NCBI RefSeq assembly: GCF_020832045.1
Contig: NZ_JAFIFK010000032.1
Location: 38,600 to 102,599, forward strand
Direction of reading: 5' to 3'
Length of the DNA: 64,000 nt
Source of the DNA: Halomonas sp.
Lineage (GTDB): Bacteria > Pseudomonadota > Gammaproteobacteria > Pseudomonadales > Halomonadaceae
The translations under genes were made by a program, and so were the position numbers. Positions 42,811 to 51,201 of the stretch are shown here, piece after piece. The notes below the pieces were generated by a model. That model searched no databases, was not told the DNA's origin, and saw only the letters and a list, made by a program, of their open reading frames with translations. Each line of letters begins with the position of its first letter. Positions within the stretch are counted from its first letter, which is position 1.

Positions 42811-43986
42811 ATGCCCGATCAATACCACCACGGCGTACGCGTCCACGAAAGAAACGAGGGCACACGCCCGATCCGAACCATCGCCACGGCCGTGGTTGGC
42901 CTGGTGGTCACCGGTCCCGAGGCCGACGCCGAGGCCTTCCCGCTGGATACCCCGGTGCTGCTCACCGATCTCTACGCCGCCATCGGCAAGGCCGGTACCG
43001 GCGGCACCCTGGCCCGTTCGCTGCGCGCCATCGTCACCGAGGCCCGCACCCTAGTGGTCGTGGTGCGCGTCGAGGAAGGCGCCGACGAGGGCGAAACCAC
43101 CGCCAACCTCATCGGCGGCGTGACCGAATCGGGCCAGAAGACCGGCATGCAGGCCCTGCTGGCCGCTGAGCAGCGCTTCGGCGTCAAGCCTCGCATTCTC
43201 GGCGTGCCTGAGCTGGACGACGAAAGCGTCGCCGCCGAGCTCATCAGCCTCGCCAAACAGCTACGCGCCTTTGCCTATATCAGTGCCCACGGCTGCGAGA
43301 CGAAGGAAGAGGCCGCCATGTACCGCGAGGCATTCGGCGCCCGTGAGGCCATGGTGATCTGGCCCAATTGGCAGGCCTTCGACGTCGATGCCGAGGAAAC
43401 CCGCCCGCTCTCCGCCGTGGCCAAGGCCCTCGGCCACCGCGCCCGCCTCGACCAGCAGGTGGGCTGGCACAAGACCCTCTCCAACGTGCCGGTCAATAGC
43501 GTCACCGGCATCACCAAGGACGTGTTCTGGGATCTCCAGGACCCGAATACCGATGCCGGCTATCTCAATGCCGCAGAGGTCACCACCCTGATTAACCGCA
43601 ATGGATTCCGCTATTGGGGCTCGCGCACCACGTCGGATGACCCGCTGTTCGCGTTCGAGAACTACACCCGCACCGCCCAGGTGATCGCCGACACCCTCGC
43701 CGAGGCCCACCTTTGGGCCGTGGACAAGCCGATGCACCCTTCGCTCGTGCGCGACATCGTCGAGGGCATCAACGCCAAGTTCCGCGAGTGGGTGCGACTG
43801 GGCTACCTCATGGGCGGCGAGGCCTGGTTCGACGAGACGGCCAACCCGCCCGAGTCGCTCAAGGACGGCAAGCTGTTTATCGATTACGACTACACCCCGG
43901 TGCCTCCGCTCGAGAACCTCAACCTGATGCAGCGTATTACCGATCGCTATTTGGTCGATTTTGCCGACCGCGTCGCCGCCGCCTGA
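42811..43986 (+). CDS. FI: Tail sheath protein (P2 gpFI family)
   Basis: 391 residues. The sheath signature is [36 protein letters not shown] at the start, then [26 protein letters not shown] and a C-terminal FVDRVAAA-type end after [11 protein letters not shown]. The length equals P2 FI (396). It forms the contractile sheath. The ribosome site CAGGAGCTCCC precedes ATG. Confidence 0.95.
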   Translation: MPDQYHHGVRVHERNEGTRPIRTIATAVVGLVVTGPEADAEAFPLDTPVLLTDLYAAIGKAGTGGTLARSLRAIVTEARTLVVVVRVEEGADEGETTANLIGGVTESGQKTGMQALLAAEQRFGVKPRILGVPELDDESVAAELISLAKQLRAFAYISAHGCETKEEAAMYREAFGAREAMVIWPNWQAFDVDAEETRPLSAVAKALGHRARLDQQVGWHKTLSNVPVNSVTGITKDVFWDLQDPNTDAGYLNAAEVTTLINRNGFRYWGSRTTSDDPLFAFENYTRTAQVIADTLAEAHLWAVDKPMHPSLVRDIVEGINAKFREWVRLGYLMGGEAWFDETANPPESLKDGKLFIDYDYTPVPPLENLNLMQRITDRYLVDFADRVAAA

Positions 43987-44027
43987 GCCGCTTCGGCCTC
44001 AGTAACCAGAATTAGGAGAAGCTGAGC

Positions 44028-44537
44028 ATGGCACTTCCCAAAATCCTCAAGGACTTCAACCTGTTCGGGGACGGCAACAACTGGCAGGGCATGATCCCCG
44101 AGCTAACCCTGCCCGAGATGGCGCGCCGCATGGTCGAGTACGAAGGCGGCGGCATGGACGGCCCCATCGAAGTCGACCAGGGCGCCGAGCTGCAGGTGTT
44201 CGAGTGGACAGCCGGCGGCATGATCGTCGACATCTTCGACACCTGGGGCTCACCGATCCACGACGCCGCCCTGCTGCGCCTCACTGGCTCGTATGAATCC
44301 GACGAGACCGGCGAAACCGTGCCAGTCGAGATTGTCATGCGCGGCCGTCACAAGACCATCGCCCTGGGCGACGCCAGCAAGGGCGACAACAACCAGATCA
44401 GCGTCACCACCACCCTCTCGTATTTCAAGCTGAGCGTGGACGGCGAAGTCATCATCGAGCGCGACGTGCCCGGCATGGTGTTCCGCGTACGCGGGGAAGA
44501 CCGCTACGCCCAGCGCCGCCGCAACCTCGGCATCTAA
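44028..44537 (+). CDS. FII: Major tail tube protein (P2 gpFII family)
   Basis: 169 residues: LPKILKDFNLFGDGNNWQGMIPELTLPEMARRMVEYEGGGMDGPIEVDQG, GDNNQISVTTTLSYFKLSVDGEVIIERDVPGMVFRVRG. It is nearly the length of P2 FII (172). It forms the inner tube. It follows the sheath gene by 41 bp with TTAGGAGAAG before the start. Confidence 0.95.
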   Translation: MALPKILKDFNLFGDGNNWQGMIPELTLPEMARRMVEYEGGGMDGPIEVDQGAELQVFEWTAGGMIVDIFDTWGSPIHDAALLRLTGSYESDETGETVPVEIVMRGRHKTIALGDASKGDNNQISVTTTLSYFKLSVDGEVIIERDVPGMVFRVRGEDRYAQRRRNLGI

Positions 44538-44589
44538 CGCAATCACTCCCGGCCGCCCCCCGGCGGCCTGATCCGCTCCAGGAGAGACC

Positions 44590-44919
44590 ATGGACGAGCA
44601 AGCCAAAGACACCGCCCCCGCCACCGCGCCGGGCATCCCCACCGAAACCGTCACGCTGGACACACCCATCGAGCGCGGCGGCAAGACCGTCACCGAGATC
44701 ACCGTGCGCAAGCCGCTTTCCGGCGCCCTGCGCGGCGTGGCTCTGGTCGACCTGCTGAACATGGACACCCACAGCCTGACCCGCGTGCTGCCGCGCATCA
44801 CCGAGCCCGCCCTCACCGAGGCCGAGCTGCGCAAGATGGATCCGGCCGACATGGTGCAGCTGGGCAGCAAGGTGAGCCGTTTTTTGCTGGGCAAGCGGGC
44901 GGAGGGCGAGGAGCAGTAA
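44590..44919 (+). CDS. E: Tail assembly protein E (P2 gpE family)
   Basis: 109 residues: ETVTLDTPIERGGKTVTEITVRKPLSGALRGVALVDLLNMDTHSLTRVLPRITEPALTEAE. This matches the gpE chaperone of tape-measure assembly. Codons 98-99 form part of the slippery heptamer T TTT TTG (44880-44886), where a -1 shift yields the longer E+E' protein. Confidence 0.92.
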   Translation: MDEQAKDTAPATAPGIPTETVTLDTPIERGGKTVTEITVRKPLSGALRGVALVDLLNMDTHSLTRVLPRITEPALTEAELRKMDPADMVQLGSKVSRFLLGKRAEGEEQ

Positions 44920-45074
44920 CCCTGCCCGCCTGCGTCGACGACGCCATGGCCGACATCGCCATGGTGTTCCACTGGGGGCCGGCCGAGATGGCCCCCATGC
45001 CCCTCGAGGAACTGATGGATTGGCGGGAGCGCGCCCGCCAGCGCTTTGAAGCCAAGCCACCGCCCAAACGATAG
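44886..45074 (+). CDS. E': E' extension of the tail assembly protein, reached by -1 frameshift
   Basis: After T TTT TTG at 44880-44886, the -1 frame stays open for 62 codons to TAG 45072-45074. It encodes the E' family end (DIAMVFHWGPAEMAPMPLEELMDWRERARQRF). P2 uses the same heptamer in the same gene to make E+E' in a fixed ratio for tape-measure loading. E' has no ribosome site of its own. Confidence 0.88.
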   Translation, partial: AGQAGGGRGAVTLPACVDDAMADIAMVFHWGPAEMAPMPLEELMDWRERARQRFEAKPPPKR

Positions 45075-45082
45075 GAGCCCGC

Positions 45083-47551
45083 ATGGCCCGCGATCTCAAC
45101 CTGAGCGTGACGCTCAGTGCCATCAACAGGGCCACCGGGCCATTGCGTCAGATCATGCAGGGCAGCCAGGGGGCTGGCCGAGCCATCCGCGATACCCGCG
45201 ACCAGCTGCGCAATCTGCAGGACCAGCAGAAACAGCTCACCGCCTTCCGCGATATGAGCCGTCAGAGCCACGCCACCCGGCGGGCGCTGATGGACAAACG
45301 CGAAGAGCTGCGCCAGATCTCCCAGCAGCTGCAGAGTACCGAAGGCCCCACCCGGCGCATGACCCAGCAGCAGGAGCGCGCCCAGCGCGAAGTCGACAAG
45401 CTCACCCGTGAGTACCGCGGCCAGCGCGACCAGGTGCGTGAGCTCGCCCGGCAGCTGCCGCCGGGCATCGAGGGTACCCGCGGGCTGGCCCAGCAGAACG
45501 AAGCCCTCGCCCGCCAGATCGAAGAGACCAACCGCCGCCTCGAACGTCAGCAGAACGCTCTGAAGCGACTGGGCGATGCCGATGTTAGCGGCCGTTTCCG
45601 CAGCATGACCGGCGAGGCACGACGCTTCACGCGCAACCTCACCATCGGCGCCACCCTCGCCGCCGGCTCTATCTTCGGCCTGGCCAACAGCACCGCCACG
45701 CTGGGCGACGACGTCGCTAAGACCGCCGACGCCATCGGTATCGGCATCACCGAGCTGCAGGAGCTGCGCTACGCCGCTGAGCGCTCTGGTGTGGCCACCG
45801 GTACCCTCGACGGCAGCATGCAGCGCTTTGTTCGCCGTATCGGGCTTGCCGCCCAGGGATCCGGTGCAGCCAAGAAAGCCTACGAAGAGCTCGGCCTCTC
45901 CGCCCAGGAGCTCGCCCGCATGTCGCCCGACAGGGCGCTCGGCATCGTCGCCGACCGGCTCAACGAGCTGGAAGACCACACCACGCGCGCCGCCTTTGCC
46001 AGCCAGCTGCTGGGTAACTCCGGCGCGGACCTTCTCAATATGCTCAAGGACGGCAGCGACGGCCTTACGGACTACGCCCGCCAGGCTCGCCTGACCGGCA
46101 GCGTGCTATCGGAAGAGGCCGCCCGAGGCGCCGAAGACTTCAAAGACGCCATGCTCGACGCCCAGCTCGGCATGAACGGCATGCGTCACACCATCGGCGC
46201 CGAGCTGATGCCCGCCGTCACCCAGCTCATGCGTGAGCTCTCCGGCTGGATGCAGGAAAACAGTGACAAGGTTCGCGCCTTCGCTCGGGAGTTCGGTGAG
46301 CGCCTCAAGGCCGCGGTGCCCATCATTATCGAGCTGGCCAGCGGTGCCGCCCGCCTGGCCGGCACCCTGGCTGATGTCGTTACCCGCGCAGCCGACCTGG
46401 TCGGCGGCTTCGACAACCTCGCCATGGTGGTCGGCGGCTTGTTTGCCAGCAAACTGATCCTCAGCGTCATCATGTTCGGCATCAGCCTGGTCAAGGCCGG
46501 TGCCGCGCTGGGCAGCCTGGCCGCCACTCTGCCGGGGCTGGTTGGCGGCATCAAGGCGCTGGGCCTGGCCTTCGCCGCTACGCCGATCGGCTGGGTCATC
46601 GCCGGCATTACCGCCATCGCCGCCGGGGCCATCTATCTGTGGCGCAACTGGGAGACGATCGGACCCAAGTTCAGCGCTCTCTGGGACACACTCCGCGAGC
46701 TGCCCGGCCGCGGCTGGGCAGGCATCCGTCAAGCCTTCGAGGACGGCATCGGCGGCGTGACGCGCCTGCTGCTGGACTGGTCGCCGTTCGGCCTCCTGTG
46801 GCGTGGGATCCGCACCGGCCTGGCCGCCCTGGGCATGGAGCTGCCCGCCTCGCTCAGCGAGCTGGGCGGCATGATCATTGACGGCCTGCTCGGCGGCCTG
46901 AGGGCAAAAGCCGGCGAGGTACGCGACGCAGTCACCGGCATCGGTGGCAACATCGTCGGCTGGTTCAAGGACCGCCTGGGTATCAACTCGCCCTCGAGGG
47001 TGTTCGCCGGCTTCGGCGGCGACCTGCTGGACGGCCTGATCAACGGCATCGACGACAAATGGAGCGTGTTGCGCGACACCATCGGCAACACCGCCGGCGC
47101 CGTGGTCGGCTGGTTCAAGGATCGGCTGGGTATCCGCTCGCCCTCGCGGGTATTCGCTCAGTTGGGTGACGACACCCTCGCTGGCTACCGCCAGGGCCTC
47201 GAGCGCTCAGAAGACGGCGCGCTGCGCGAGATCAAGCACTTCGGCGACCGCGTGCGCCGTGCCGGTGCCGGCCTCGCCCTCGGCACCATCGCCACGGCGG
47301 CAGTCGCCGGCGGCAGCGTGGAGAGCGGTGGCCATGGCGGCGGCATCGCCTTCGACAACCGCCCGCCCCTCTCGGCCTCGGCCAGTGGCGGGCTGCAGGT
47401 GAGCATCGGCGATATTAACGTGCACGCCGCCCCTGGGATGGACGAACAAGCCCTCGCCCGGCTGGTAGCCGCCGAGGTACAGCGAGCCCTGCAGCAGGCC
47501 GAGCAGCGCCTGCGCGCCCGCCAGCGCTCGGCCCTGTACGACACCGATTAA
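45083..47551 (+). CDS. T: Tail tape measure protein (P2 gpT family)
   Basis: 822 residues. A long coiled-coil N-terminus (about 20-160, LRNLQDQQKQLTAFRDMS and similar) is followed by the conserved SIFGLANSTATLGDDVAKTADAIGIGITELQELRYAAERSG block. Hydrophobic segments span about 440-520. A C-terminal region holds two copies of GWFKDRLGI.SPSRVFA (near residues 625 and 675). It sets tail length and is ejected with the DNA. P2 gpT is 815 residues. Confidence 0.94.
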   Translation: MARDLNLSVTLSAINRATGPLRQIMQGSQGAGRAIRDTRDQLRNLQDQQKQLTAFRDMSRQSHATRRALMDKREELRQISQQLQSTEGPTRRMTQQQERAQREVDKLTREYRGQRDQVRELARQLPPGIEGTRGLAQQNEALARQIEETNRRLERQQNALKRLGDADVSGRFRSMTGEARRFTRNLTIGATLAAGSIFGLANSTATLGDDVAKTADAIGIGITELQELRYAAERSGVATGTLDGSMQRFVRRIGLAAQGSGAAKKAYEELGLSAQELARMSPDRALGIVADRLNELEDHTTRAAFASQLLGNSGADLLNMLKDGSDGLTDYARQARLTGSVLSEEAARGAEDFKDAMLDAQLGMNGMRHTIGAELMPAVTQLMRELSGWMQENSDKVRAFAREFGERLKAAVPIIIELASGAARLAGTLADVVTRAADLVGGFDNLAMVVGGLFASKLILSVIMFGISLVKAGAALGSLAATLPGLVGGIKALGLAFAATPIGWVIAGITAIAAGAIYLWRNWETIGPKFSALWDTLRELPGRGWAGIRQAFEDGIGGVTRLLLDWSPFGLLWRGIRTGLAALGMELPASLSELGGMIIDGLLGGLRAKAGEVRDAVTGIGGNIVGWFKDRLGINSPSRVFAGFGGDLLDGLINGIDDKWSVLRDTIGNTAGAVVGWFKDRLGIRSPSRVFAQLGDDTLAGYRQGLERSEDGALREIKHFGDRVRRAGAGLALGTIATAAVAGGSVESGGHGGGIAFDNRPPLSASASGGLQVSIGDINVHAAPGMDEQALARLVAAEVQRALQQAEQRLRARQRSALYDTD

Positions 47552-47557
47552 CTAGTC

Positions 47558-47947
47558 CTATGTCGACGAGTCCGGGTTATCACTCGGAATCCGCTTCCTT
47601 AGAGCTCGCAATAGGAATACGACGGTTCCAAGCATGGCAGAGAAGAACAACGCCGTTAGCAAGAAGCCAAATATGGCTGAGCCCGGGTTAGTGATATCCA
47701 GACCACCTACCAGAAGGCCTAGAACAGCCATGCCGATTGCACAGATCAACGCACTAATAGAGTCCTCGTCAATGCTGGCTCGCATGGTGAACCCCAGCAC
47801 TAGGCCGAGGAGGATAAATAAGGGCTCATGCCTACCGCTTTGCACCATGCGCACGGCATATAGCCAGTCACCCATCACCGCGCTGATGAACGTCACCAAC
47901 AACACGAACCCCAGCACTAGCAGGTTGTACTTCATTTCATTGCTCAT
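47558..47947 (-). CDS. Membrane protein of unknown function inserted between T and U
   Basis: 129 residues (a second Met at codon 5 is an alternative start). Four hydrophobic segments (about 8-28, 42-56, 64-82 and 88-112) are followed by a basic-acidic tail (RALRKRIPSDNPDSST). It is read against the tail operon and squeezed between two genes that are adjacent in P2. It is less GC-rich than the neighbours. It looks like an accessory lysogeny gene, perhaps for superinfection exclusion at the membrane; that is a guess from type and place. Confidence 0.65.
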   Translation of the reverse strand: MSNEMKYNLLVLGFVLLVTFISAVMGDWLYAVRMVQSGRHEPLFILLGLVLGFTMRASIDEDSISALICAIGMAVLGLLVGGLDITNPGSAIFGFLLTALFFSAMLGTVVFLLRALRKRIPSDNPDSST

Positions 47948-47962
47948 AAGGTGCTCACACTC

Positions 47963-48406
47963 ATGATGATGGCTTACGGATTGTTCGTGTTCAGCTTATC
48001 TACCACAGCCTACCAGGAGCTGCAGCGGCAGACCGATTGGCGCCACCCCAGCCAGAGCCGCGTAGGCGCTCGCCCGGCCCGCCAATTTCTCGGCCAGGGC
48101 GACGACACCATCACGCTCACCGGTACCCTGCTGCCCGAGTTTACCGGTGGCCAACGTCACCTGGACGAGTTGCGCCGCATGGCCAACGAAGGCAAGGCCT
48201 GGCCGCTGATCGAAGGCACTGGCAGGAACTACGGGCTGTTCGTGATCGAGCGCCTAAGCGAGCGCAAGGCCAAGTTCTTCCGCGATGGCGCCGCCGCCCA
48301 GATCGATTTCGACCTGACCCTTCAACGCGTCGATGACGACGATCGCGAGCGTCTGGCCGTGCTCGATGCCGCCACCCTGCGCCTGGTACGGGGAATGTTC
48401 CCATGA
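47963..48406 (+). CDS. U: Tail protein (P2 gpU family)
   Basis: 147 residues from ATG 47963 (AAGGTG nine bases ahead). The gpU pattern is MMAYGLFVFSLSTTAYQELQRQTDWRHP, QFLGQGDDTITLTGTLLPEFTGGQRHLDELRRMA, WPLIEGTGRNYGLFVIERLSE. It overlaps gpD by ATGA. Confidence 0.93.
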   Translation: MMMAYGLFVFSLSTTAYQELQRQTDWRHPSQSRVGARPARQFLGQGDDTITLTGTLLPEFTGGQRHLDELRRMANEGKAWPLIEGTGRNYGLFVIERLSERKAKFFRDGAAAQIDFDLTLQRVDDDDRERLAVLDAATLRLVRGMFP

Positions 48407-49407
48407 GCCGCCGGCCTGACTCCCGCATCCGGCTTCAGGGCCAAACCTTGAGCCCTGAGCTGCGCGCCCGCCTGATCAGCCTACGCCTGACTGATCGGCG
48501 CGGCATGGAGGCCGACCAGCTCGACCTTACCCTCTCCGACCACGACGGCCGCCTCGCCCTGCCGCCCCGCGGGGCCGAGCTGCAGCTGGCCATCGGCTGG
48601 CATGGCGAAGGACTGATCGAGAAAGGAACCTTCATTGTCGACGAAGTAGAGCACAGCGGCAGCCCAGACCAGGTGAGCATTCGCGCCCGCAGTGCCGACA
48701 TGCGCGGCGACCTACCCGGCAAACGCAGCCGCAGTTGGGACGAGCTCACCCTCGAACAGATCATCGAAACCATCGCCGGCCAGCACGAGTTAGAGCCCAT
48801 CATCGGCCAGAGTTATCGCGGCGCGCTGATCGAGCATATCGACCAGACCGAGGAGTCGGATCTCCATTTCCTGACCCGCCTCGCCGAGCGGTTCGACGCC
48901 GTGGCCACCGTGAAGGCTAAGCGGCTTTTGTTCGTGGCTGCCGGCCAGGCACTCACCGCCAGCGGCCTTGAGATCCCCACGCTCACCCTCACCCGCCGCG
49001 ACGGCGACCAGCACCGTTATGTCACCTCCGACCGCGACAGCTACAGCGGCGTGATAGCCAAATGGCACGACCCGAGCGACGCCTCGATTCACGACGTCAT
49101 CGCCGGTACCGAGGAGAACCCCAAGCGCCTTAGACCCGCCTACGCCAGCCAGGCCGACGCCCTGGCCGCCGCCACCAGCGAGTGGCAGCGCATCCAGCGT
49201 GGCCATGCCGAATTCACCTTGGTGCTGGCCGAAAGCGACCCACGCCTGATGCCGGAAACCCCGGTACGCTTACGGGGCTGGAAGAAAGAAATCGATAGCA
49301 CACCCTGGATAGTGACCGTAGTGACACACGAATTAAGCAATAGCGGATTCACTAGCAGCATCGAGCTTGAAACAAAGGCACCCTATATTTCAAGCAGTGG
49401 GAAATAA
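48403..49407 (+). CDS. D: Late control / tail hub protein (P2 gpD family)
   Basis: 334 residues: ISLRLTDRRGMEADQLDLTLSDHDGRLALPPRGAELQLAIGW, GKRSRSWDELTLEQIIETIAGQHELEPIIG, QTEESDLHFLTRLAERFDAVATVK, ATSEWQRIQRGHAEFTLVLA. It is a full gpD hub, the last gene of the F operon. In P2 ogr follows. Here an unrelated leftward gene overlaps the final 18 bp. Confidence 0.94.
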   Translation: MSRRPDSRIRLQGQTLSPELRARLISLRLTDRRGMEADQLDLTLSDHDGRLALPPRGAELQLAIGWHGEGLIEKGTFIVDEVEHSGSPDQVSIRARSADMRGDLPGKRSRSWDELTLEQIIETIAGQHELEPIIGQSYRGALIEHIDQTEESDLHFLTRLAERFDAVATVKAKRLLFVAAGQALTASGLEIPTLTLTRRDGDQHRYVTSDRDSYSGVIAKWHDPSDASIHDVIAGTEENPKRLRPAYASQADALAAATSEWQRIQRGHAEFTLVLAESDPRLMPETPVRLRGWKKEIDSTPWIVTVVTHELSNSGFTSSIELETKAPYISSSGK

Positions 49408-49980
49408 TAGTTCCTGATACCAAATATCATAAGGTCTGCAAACGATCACCTTCTCTCCTATCCCTGCCAACAGGTCTTGATAGCGCTGGCATTCAGGTAG
49501 GGAGAAAAACGGCCCTACCCGCCTTTCGCTTGTATCTTCTAGAAGAGAAAAATGGTAAAGCTCATCTGCGCGAGAAATATATCCATTAACCAATTGGCTC
49601 GCATTGATGTTTGCTTGATTTTCTATCTTATCGAAAACGTTGCATAAATTCTCATAACGAGCCATGACAACATCATAGGCGAAAGATGTTGAATCCCGCT
49701 CAGACATCGAATCTTTAACGAGACAGCTAACTTGTTTTTTATTAGCAATACGGGAATATTCCCTGTATATAAAACCATAGCTTTCTCTTAGAGCCCTAAT
49801 TTCCTCAGAAACCCATTCCGCTTCAGAAATACTAGGCGAGTTATCGCCACTCTTGTCTAATCTGACTTCTCTAGGCATTAACTCCCAGATAAGGAGAGCG
49901 GCGAAAGCAGCAATGCCTATTTCAAAGCTCTTATCATCCACAAATTGCTTTATTCTCTGCCAAAGCTTGCTGGCCACCAT
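49390..49980 (-). CDS. Membrane-anchored protein of unknown function (AT-rich accessory gene)
   Basis: 196 residues from ATG 49980 (GAGG four bases ahead); a longer frame to 50073 is possible. One membrane segment (about 22-36, EIGIAAFAALLIWELM) precedes a helical, charged domain to the end, with two cysteines near SCLVKD and LCNVF. AT content is much higher than in the tail genes. It ends inside gpD from the opposite strand. No family is recognised. Confidence 0.6.
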   Translation of the reverse strand: MVASKLWQRIKQFVDDKSFEIGIAAFAALLIWELMPREVRLDKSGDNSPSISEAEWVSEEIRALRESYGFIYREYSRIANKKQVSCLVKDSMSERDSTSFAYDVVMARYENLCNVFDKIENQANINASQLVNGYISRADELYHFSLLEDTSERRVGPFFSLPECQRYQDLLAGIGEKVIVCRPYDIWYQELLFPTA

Positions 49981-50112
49981 CTGTCCTCGACTCCAAGGAA
50001 AAAGCGCGGCCGCAGTATACTTCGGGACCTCTTCTCGCCACACTTGATTTTTCATGTGGAAAAGCAGCTTCATAGCCCCTCATCGCCAAAACGCTCCTAC
50101 CGTCTGCTCATG

Positions 50113-50147
50113 AAAAAAGCCCCTGCTCTTCCTGAGCGGGGGCTTTT
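50113..50147. terminator. Intrinsic terminator right of the tail genes
   Basis: A stem of about 14 bp, AAAAGCCCCTGCTC/GAGCGGGGGCTTTT, has T run on both strands. It separates the accessory gene 49390 and the S24-like gene 50280. Confidence 0.88.
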
Positions 50148-50279
50148 GGTTTGGCGCCTCTTGTCTTCCCTGGCGGCCGGGGCGAACCGGCCACTTAGCG
50201 AAGCGTCACTGAAAGCTTATCGACCGCTCAGCCATGCCGGAATGAGAGATAGCTGGCTTTCGTGTAGGAAATCTGCCAT

Positions 50280-50630
50280 TCACATCGCATACCGTCGCGC
50301 CTGGCTCACCACCACCCCGCGTAGATCGCTCACCCGAGCGATGACCGAATGCCGCGGCCCAGCCGTTGGCAACAGGCGGTAGGCGCCGCCAATCCGGTGC
50401 GTTTGGAACAGCCGCTGCTCACCGCCGATCTCGGCCACGACCAGGTCGGCGTGGCCGACTGACTTGGCTTCGTCGACCACCAGCACGTCGCCCTCCATGA
50501 TCGGCCCGTTCACGCCCGCCTCCTCGCTGACTTCCACCAGGTAGCAGCTGGGCGGAAACTGCCCCAGGTTGTACCCCTCCAACGCTCGATGCATTCCCGC
50601 ACACAGCGGGCCTAAGTAATTCACTCGCAT
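50280..50630 (-). CDS. S24/LexA-fold protein lacking the catalytic residues
   Basis: 116 residues from ATG 50630 (GTG 50624 also has a good ribosome site). The segment PIMEGDVLVVDEAKSVGHADLVVAEIGGEQRLFQTHRIGGAYRLLP follows the LexA/UmuD C-terminal fold. The usual GDSM serine motif is replaced by EEAGVNG and the catalytic lysine region reads FQTHRI. There is no DNA-binding domain. It is divergent from umuD with the SOS box between them. It could bind or modulate UmuD or the repressor as a dead subunit; this is an inference. Confidence 0.65.
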   Translation of the reverse strand: MRVNYLGPLCAGMHRALEGYNLGQFPPSCYLVEVSEEAGVNGPIMEGDVLVVDEAKSVGHADLVVAEIGGEQRLFQTHRIGGAYRLLPTAGPRHSVIARVSDLRGVVVSQARRYAM

Positions 50631-50725
50631 TCCCCTGCCCCGTCTCGCATTTTTTCTCGTGAGCCGCCCACCGCTAACTTTCATTAGCGTTTGCCTGTTG
50701 CCTGCGACCGGCTCTGTCGAGAATA

Positions 50726-50741
50726 CTGTATAAAACGACAG
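50726..50741 (+). promoter_or_regulatory. LexA-type SOS box before umuD
   Basis: CTGTATAAAACGACAG matches the gammaproteobacterial LexA operator, flanked by TA. It lies 20 bp before the umuD start. Confidence 0.88.
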
Positions 50742-50760
50742 CCGTACAAAGGGACTCACT

Positions 50761-51201
50761 ATGACACTGGCAAACCTCATCCCGGCTCACCCCGAGCCGC
50801 CTTCCCTTGCGCTTCCCTATCCCCTGGCATTGGGCCGCGCCGGGCTTTCCGGCTTTCCCAGCCCGGCCCAGGACTACGAAGGCCGCACGCTCGATCTCAA
50901 CCAGCATCTAGTCAAACGACCCTCGGCCACATTCTTCATGCGCGTCACCGGCGATAGCATGGTGCTGTTAGGCATCCGGGATGGCGATCTGTTGTTGGTC
51001 GATCGCTCCCTCGAGCCACGCCCAGGTCACATCATCGTCGCCATGGTCGATGGCGAAATAACCGTGAAGCGCTATGAGCTGAGGGGCAACGTGCCCTGCC
51101 TCTGCTCGGGCAACCCGCGCTACGCCCCCATCCCGCTCGTCGATATCGAGTGCCAAGTCTGGGGCGTGGTGCGTTCGGTCATCCACGAGTACACGGTATG
51201 A
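50761..51201 (+). CDS. umuD: UmuD-like translesion polymerase subunit
   Basis: 146 residues. The cleavage region reads GLSGFPSPAQDY (scission expected before GFPSP). The catalytic Ser is in VTGDSMVLLGIRDGDLLLVDRS and the Lys in GEITVKRYEL. After RecA-stimulated self-cleavage the UmuD' dimer joins UmuC as DNA polymerase V. It is coupled to umuC by ATGA and controlled by the SOS box just upstream. A phage copy can raise mutagenesis in the lysogen. Confidence 0.94.
   Translation: MTLANLIPAHPEPPSLALPYPLALGRAGLSGFPSPAQDYEGRTLDLNQHLVKRPSATFFMRVTGDSMVLLGIRDGDLLLVDRSLEPRPGHIIVAMVDGEITVKRYELRGNVPCLCSGNPRYAPIPLVDIECQVWGVVRSVIHEYTV

Noticed and set aside
50148-50279. A possible fourth Csr-type RNA on the minus strand (CAGGGAAG, and AGGA in the terminator loop)
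   Set aside because: Only two GGA sites, no repeated hairpins, and no convincing GacA box; better explained as the end of the S24-like transcript.
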